Part shown: piece after piece, positions 7,333 through 10,008 of the stretch
Numbering within the stretch: the stretch's first letter is position 1
Layout of the letters: the number at the start of each line of letters is the position of its first letter
DNA from: Terrisporobacter sp.
GTDB taxonomy: Bacteria > Bacillota_A > Clostridia > Peptostreptococcales > Peptostreptococcaceae
DNA: 10,008 nucleotides
Reading direction: 5' to 3'
NCBI GenBank assembly: GCA_029851945.1
Contig: JARKUZ010000069.1
Location: forward strand, 1 to 10,008
Program-made: the position numbers and the translations under genes
Notes under the pieces: generated by a model
What the model saw: the letters and a program-made list of their open reading frames with translations, nothing else
Told to the model about the DNA's origin: nothing
Database searches by the model: none

Positions 7333-7361
7333 ATATTATCATCTAGAATTCTCAAAATCAA
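7333..7361 (-). promoter_or_regulatory. Promoter of the binding protein-permease-malQ-regulator operon
   Basis: The -35 box TTGATT (7356-7361) and -10 box TAATAT (7333-7338) are separated by 17 bp; each matches four of six consensus bases. The predicted start is near 7326, about 90 bases before the lipoprotein ATG. The spacer contains the 8-bp palindrome AGAATTCT. The same -35, -10 and flanking bases recur in the malP promoter, which strengthens both calls. Confidence 0.65.
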
Positions 7362-7365
7362 GAAA

Positions 7366-7416
7366 TTATTCTTTTATACTTTGTCCTTTATTTTTAGCAG
7401 TCATATACAGGTTCAT
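7366..7416 (-). CDS. Possible 16-residue peptide ORF after malP
   Basis: An ATG 12 bases after the malP stop codon opens a 16-codon frame (MNLYMTAKNKGQSIKE, ending in TAA). AAAAAGG stands six bases before the ATG, an adequate ribosome site. The peptide resembles nothing I recognise, and its frame ends just before the -35 region of the next promoter. Such short frames arise by chance easily, so I list it only as a possibility. Confidence 0.15.
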   Translation of the reverse strand: MNLYMTAKNKGQSIKE

Positions 7417-7428
7417 AGTTGCCTTTTT

Positions 7429-9687
7429 CTATTGTAACTTCCAGATATCTTTATTATACTGATTTATAGTTCTATCTGAAGAAAAATAACCTGCTTTACT
7501 TATATTAACTAGCATTCTTTTTGCCCACTTATTTCTATCTTCATATTCTTTAAAAACTTCTTCTTTCTTTTTACAATACTCATTAAAATCTAATAAAGCC
7601 ATAAACCAATCTTTTCTTATTATTTCTTTATATAGCCTGATAAGATTTTCTTCACATCCAATGTTCATTAACTCTTCGCCAACAATAAAATCTACTGCTT
7701 CTTTTATGTTTTCATTCTTTATATAAAAATCAAGAGGATCATAATCTCCATTTTCATAGTGTTTAATTACATTATCACTCTTCTCCCCAAAGATAAATAT
7801 ATTATCATCTCCAACAAGTTCATGTATTTCTACATTAGCTCCATCTTCTGTACCCAGCGTTAACGCTCCATTTAACATAAACTTCATATTACCAGTTCCA
7901 CTTGCTTCCTTTGAAGCTAATGAAATCTGTTCTGATATATCACATGCTGGTATTAGTTTTTCTGCTATAGTAACATTGTAATTTTCAACCATTACAACTT
8001 TTAAATATTTACTAACTTCTTCATCATTATTTACAAGTTCTTGCAAACATAATATTAAATGTATTATATCTTTTGCAATAGTATATGCTGGTGCAGCTTT
8101 TGCTCCAAATATAACTGTTATAGGAGTTTTTGGTGTATTTCCTTGTTTGATTTGTAAATACTTATAAATTACATATAATGCATTCATTTGTTGCCTTTTA
8201 TATTCATGTAGTCTTTTTATTTGTATATCAAAAATAGAATTTTCATCTATATCTATATTTTGAGTTTTTTTAAGATAATTTTTTAATTCAACTTTATTAG
8301 TATATTTTATATCTAATAACCTTTGAAGTACTTTTTCATTATCTATATATTTTATTAAGTCTTTCAATTTTTCTGCATCAGTTTTAAATTCATCTCCTAT
8401 TAATTCTTCTATTAACTCTGTTAATAGTGGATTACAATGAATAAGCCATCTTCTGAATGTTATTCCATTCGTTTTGTTGTTAAACTTTTCAGGATAAATT
8501 TTATAAAAATTATTTAATTCATTGTTTTTTAATATATCAGTATGAAGTGATGCTACTCCATTTACACTAAAGCTATAGTGTATATCTATATGAGCCATAT
8601 TTACATTATCATTTTTATCTATGATGTACACAGATTCATCTTCATAATTTGCTCTAACTCTATCATCTAACTCCTTTATTATAGGTATAAGTTGTGGAAC
8701 AACTTTTTCTAAATATTCTATCGGCCATTTTTCTAGAGCTTCAGCTAAAATTGTGTGGTTAGTGTATGCACATGTTTTAGTTACAATTTTTATAGCCTCA
8801 TCTAACTCTATTCCTCTTTCAACTAACAAACGTATAAGCTCTGGTATAACCAAAGTTGGATGAGTATCGTTTATCTGTATTACTGCATACTCATCTAAAT
8901 CATGTAAATTACTTCCTTTTTCTATACACTCATCTAATATATATCTAGCACCATTGCTTACCATAAAGTATTGTTGATAAATTCGAAGAAGACGACCTTT
9001 TTCATCACTATCATCAGGATATAAGAATAAAGTAAGGTTTTTTTCAATATTGTCTTTATCAAAATCTATACCATCTTTCACTATACTTTCATCAATTGTT
9101 TCTATATCAAATAAATGAAGTTTATTAGTTTGATTATTATATCCTGTAACATTAATATCATAAAGTGTAGATTTTAAAGTAAACCCACCAAAATTAATAT
9201 CATAAGTTGTATCAGTTTTTTTCAACCATCCAATCTTATCAATCCATTCATTTTTTTCTTCTATTTGTAGGTTATTATTAAATAGTTGTTTAAATAAACC
9301 AAAATGATAGTTTAAACCAATACCATCTCCTGGAATTCCCAAAGTTGCTATAGAATCTAGAAAACATGCTGATAATCTGCCAAGACCACCATTTCCTAAA
9401 GATGGTTCAGACTCTATTTCCTCTATTTCAGATATATTTTTTCCATGTTGTAATAAGATTTCTTTTACTCGATCATATATACCTAAATTTATCAAATTAT
9501 TAGATAATAATTTTCCAATTAAGAATTCTGCTGATATATAATATAATTTCTTTTTACCTTGATTTTTGATTACCTTTTTCTCACTAAGTTCTTGCACTAA
9601 TTCTAATAATGCAAAATAAATTTCCTCATTTGAACAATCAGATATGTCTTTATTAGTTTTTAATTTTAGGCTTTCTGATAAATCCAC
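7429..9687 (-). CDS. malP: Maltodextrin (alpha-glucan) phosphorylase, GT35
   Basis: A 752-residue cytoplasmic, PLP-dependent enzyme that cleaves terminal glucose units from maltodextrin or glycogen with phosphate, giving glucose-1-phosphate. The signatures [16 protein letters not shown] (46-61), [12 protein letters not shown] (94-105), QINDTHP (271-277) and [14 protein letters not shown] (486-499) are all present. The cofactor site [10 protein letters not shown] (594-603) gives Lys602 as the PLP lysine. The protein is shorter than E. coli MalP (about 800) but is complete: it matches the compact streptococcal-type MalP in length and motifs, including NGITFRRW where E. coli-type enzymes have Pro. 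The start codon is GTG, with AAAGGGGG about nine bases upstream; no closer in-frame ATG competes. It has its own promoter and operator, and a 191-bp gap separates it from the transporter operon. No clear terminator follows it, so read-through into that operon is possible. It could equally be named glgP. Confidence 0.96.
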   Translation of the reverse strand: MDLSESLKLKTNKDISDCSNEEIYFALLELVQELSEKKVIKNQGKKKLYYISAEFLIGKLLSNNLINLGIYDRVKEILLQHGKNISEIEEIESEPSLGNGGLGRLSACFLDSIATLGIPGDGIGLNYHFGLFKQLFNNNLQIEEKNEWIDKIGWLKKTDTTYDINFGGFTLKSTLYDINVTGYNNQTNKLHLFDIETIDESIVKDGIDFDKDNIEKNLTLFLYPDDSDEKGRLLRIYQQYFMVSNGARYILDECIEKGSNLHDLDEYAVIQINDTHPTLVIPELIRLLVERGIELDEAIKIVTKTCAYTNHTILAEALEKWPIEYLEKVVPQLIPIIKELDDRVRANYEDESVYIIDKNDNVNMAHIDIHYSFSVNGVASLHTDILKNNELNNFYKIYPEKFNNKTNGITFRRWLIHCNPLLTELIEELIGDEFKTDAEKLKDLIKYIDNEKVLQRLLDIKYTNKVELKNYLKKTQNIDIDENSIFDIQIKRLHEYKRQQMNALYVIYKYLQIKQGNTPKTPITVIFGAKAAPAYTIAKDIIHLILCLQELVNNDEEVSKYLKVVMVENYNVTIAEKLIPACDISEQISLASKEASGTGNMKFMLNGALTLGTEDGANVEIHELVGDDNIFIFGEKSDNVIKHYENGDYDPLDFYIKNENIKEAVDFIVGEELMNIGCEENLIRLYKEIIRKDWFMALLDFNEYCKKKEEVFKEYEDRNKWAKRMLVNISKAGYFSSDRTINQYNKDIWKLQ

Positions 9688-9705
9688 CTACAATCCCCCT
9701 TTGAT

Positions 9706-9724
9706 TTAATAAATATTTTATTAA
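9706..9724 (-). repeat. A/T-only inverted repeat in the malP leader
   Basis: TTAATAAA and TTTATTAA form a perfect 8-bp inverted repeat around a three-base loop. It lies between the predicted malP start site (near 9729) and the ribosome site. With only A-U pairs it would be a weak RNA hairpin; a role in translation control is speculative. Confidence 0.3.
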
Positions 9725-9735
9725 GTATTTTAGAA

Positions 9736-9763
9736 ATATTATCGGAATCGTTTCCAAAATCAA
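9736..9763 (-). promoter_or_regulatory. malP promoter
   Basis: TTGATT (9758-9763) and TAATAT (9736-9741) are 16 bp apart, with a predicted start near 9729 and a leader of about 42 bases. The hexamers and flanks (TTGATTTTG and GATAATATTT) are the same as in the promoter of the transporter operon. The spacer is occupied by the operator at 9744-9755. Confidence 0.65.
9742..9756 (-). promoter_or_regulatory. cre/LacI-type operator within the malP promoter spacer
   Basis: GGAAACGATTCC on the minus strand (9744-9755) is symmetric at five of six positions around a CG centre. With its flanks it matches 14 of 15 positions of the CcpA cre consensus WTGNAANCGNWNNCW. It lies between the -35 and -10 boxes, so binding would directly exclude RNA polymerase. 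Either CcpA (catabolite repression) or the LacI-type regulator of this locus could be the ligand. Confidence 0.65.
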
Positions 9764-9773
9764 TTAAATTTTC

Positions 9774-9783
9774 ACCTCAAGGT
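9774..9783. repeat. Short palindrome upstream of the malP -35 box
   Basis: ACCTCAAGGT has a 4-bp inverted repeat (ACCT/AGGT) that extends to TT...AA with one bulged base. It sits about 10 bp upstream of the malP -35 box. It differs from the CG-centred operators, so if real it would bind a different protein. Weakly supported. Confidence 0.2.
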
Positions 9784-9880
9784 AATTGTAGTTTATCAAA
9801 ATTTTTTTTACAACATATTTTTTTGATTTGCAATTTTTTTATAGATTTATTTAGATATGATATTCTTAAAAATTTTATAT

Positions 9881-9897
9881 AAAAATAAAAAAAGATT
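9881..9897 (-). terminator. Probable terminator at the end of the upstream rRNA operon
   Basis: Directly after the 5S sequence the minus strand has seven T residues (9887-9893), an A, and five more T (9881-9885). The stem would be the terminal helix of 5S rRNA itself, whose 5' strand lies outside the window. No separate GC-rich hairpin is seen before malP. Confidence 0.4.
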
Positions 9898-10008
9898 ACG
9901 TGGCTACGTCTTACTCTCCCAGGAGGTCGCCCTCCAAGTACCATCAGCGCTAAAGAGCTTAACTTCTGTGTTCGGTATGGGAACAGGTGTATCCTCTTTG
10001 CTATAATA
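9895..10008 (-). rRNA. rrf: 5S ribosomal RNA (partial; 5' end beyond the window)
   Basis: The minus strand contains the conserved 5S blocks ACACCTGTTCCCATACCGAACACAG-like (about 9962-9987), GTTAAGCTCTTTAGCGCTGATGGTAC and CTGGGAGAGTA. About 112 of the usual ~117 nt are inside the window, and the first few bases lie to the right. It is the last gene of an rRNA operon transcribed in the same direction as the sugar genes and the 16S gene at the left edge. The exact 3' end is uncertain by a few bases. Confidence 0.95.

Noticed and set aside
7280..7462. 60-codon plus-strand open frame across the operator region
   Set aside because: It runs through the operators, promoter and the end of malP on the opposite strand; no promoter or family similarity seen.
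7429..9687. Suspected truncation of the phosphorylase because it is ~50 residues shorter than E. coli MalP
   Set aside because: All motifs from the N-terminal ISAEFL block to the C-terminal SSDRTI block are in order, and the compact streptococcal-type MalP has the same length.

Overview
The window looks like a piece of a low-GC Firmicutes chromosome, most likely a Clostridia member of the Peptostreptococcaceae. The first 105 bases are the 5' end of a 16S rRNA gene whose first variable stretch (a short TTCGG-type hairpin followed by the GAGCGGCGGACGGG block) fits that family from memory. The genus is not resolvable here. Base composition is very AT-rich, and all protein genes are on the minus strand.

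Layout, reading along the minus strand from right to left: the 3' part of a 5S rRNA gene ends an upstream rRNA operon (9895-10008). An intergenic region then carries a promoter with a LacI/CcpA-type operator between its -35 and -10 boxes (about 9736-9763). Next come maltodextrin phosphorylase (malP, GTG start) and a second control region with a promoter and two operator motifs 11 bp apart (7282-7361). A polycistronic unit follows: solute-binding lipoprotein, MalF-type permease, MalG-type permease, 4-alpha-glucanotransferase (malQ), LacI-family regulator and a YesL/DUF624 membrane protein. A rho-independent terminator (651-677) closes it. The left 650 bases hold an unusual small hairpin block, two strong rRNA promoters, a boxA-like antitermination element and the start of the next 16S gene.

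Together the genes form a maltodextrin uptake and breakdown module. The lipoprotein captures malto-oligosaccharides outside the cell, and the two permeases import them. MalQ disproportionates the chains and MalP releases glucose-1-phosphate by phosphorolysis. The LacI-family protein is the likely local repressor. No ATP-binding subunit is encoded, so the transporter must borrow a shared ATPase (MsmX/MsmK/MalK type) from elsewhere.

I found no dramatically new system. The points most worth a second look are the two near-identical promoters with differently placed operators, the location of the locus between two same-direction rRNA operons, the DUF624 protein, and an unexplained hairpin block upstream of the rRNA promoters. 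No tRNA gene, insertion sequence, CRISPR array or broken gene was seen.
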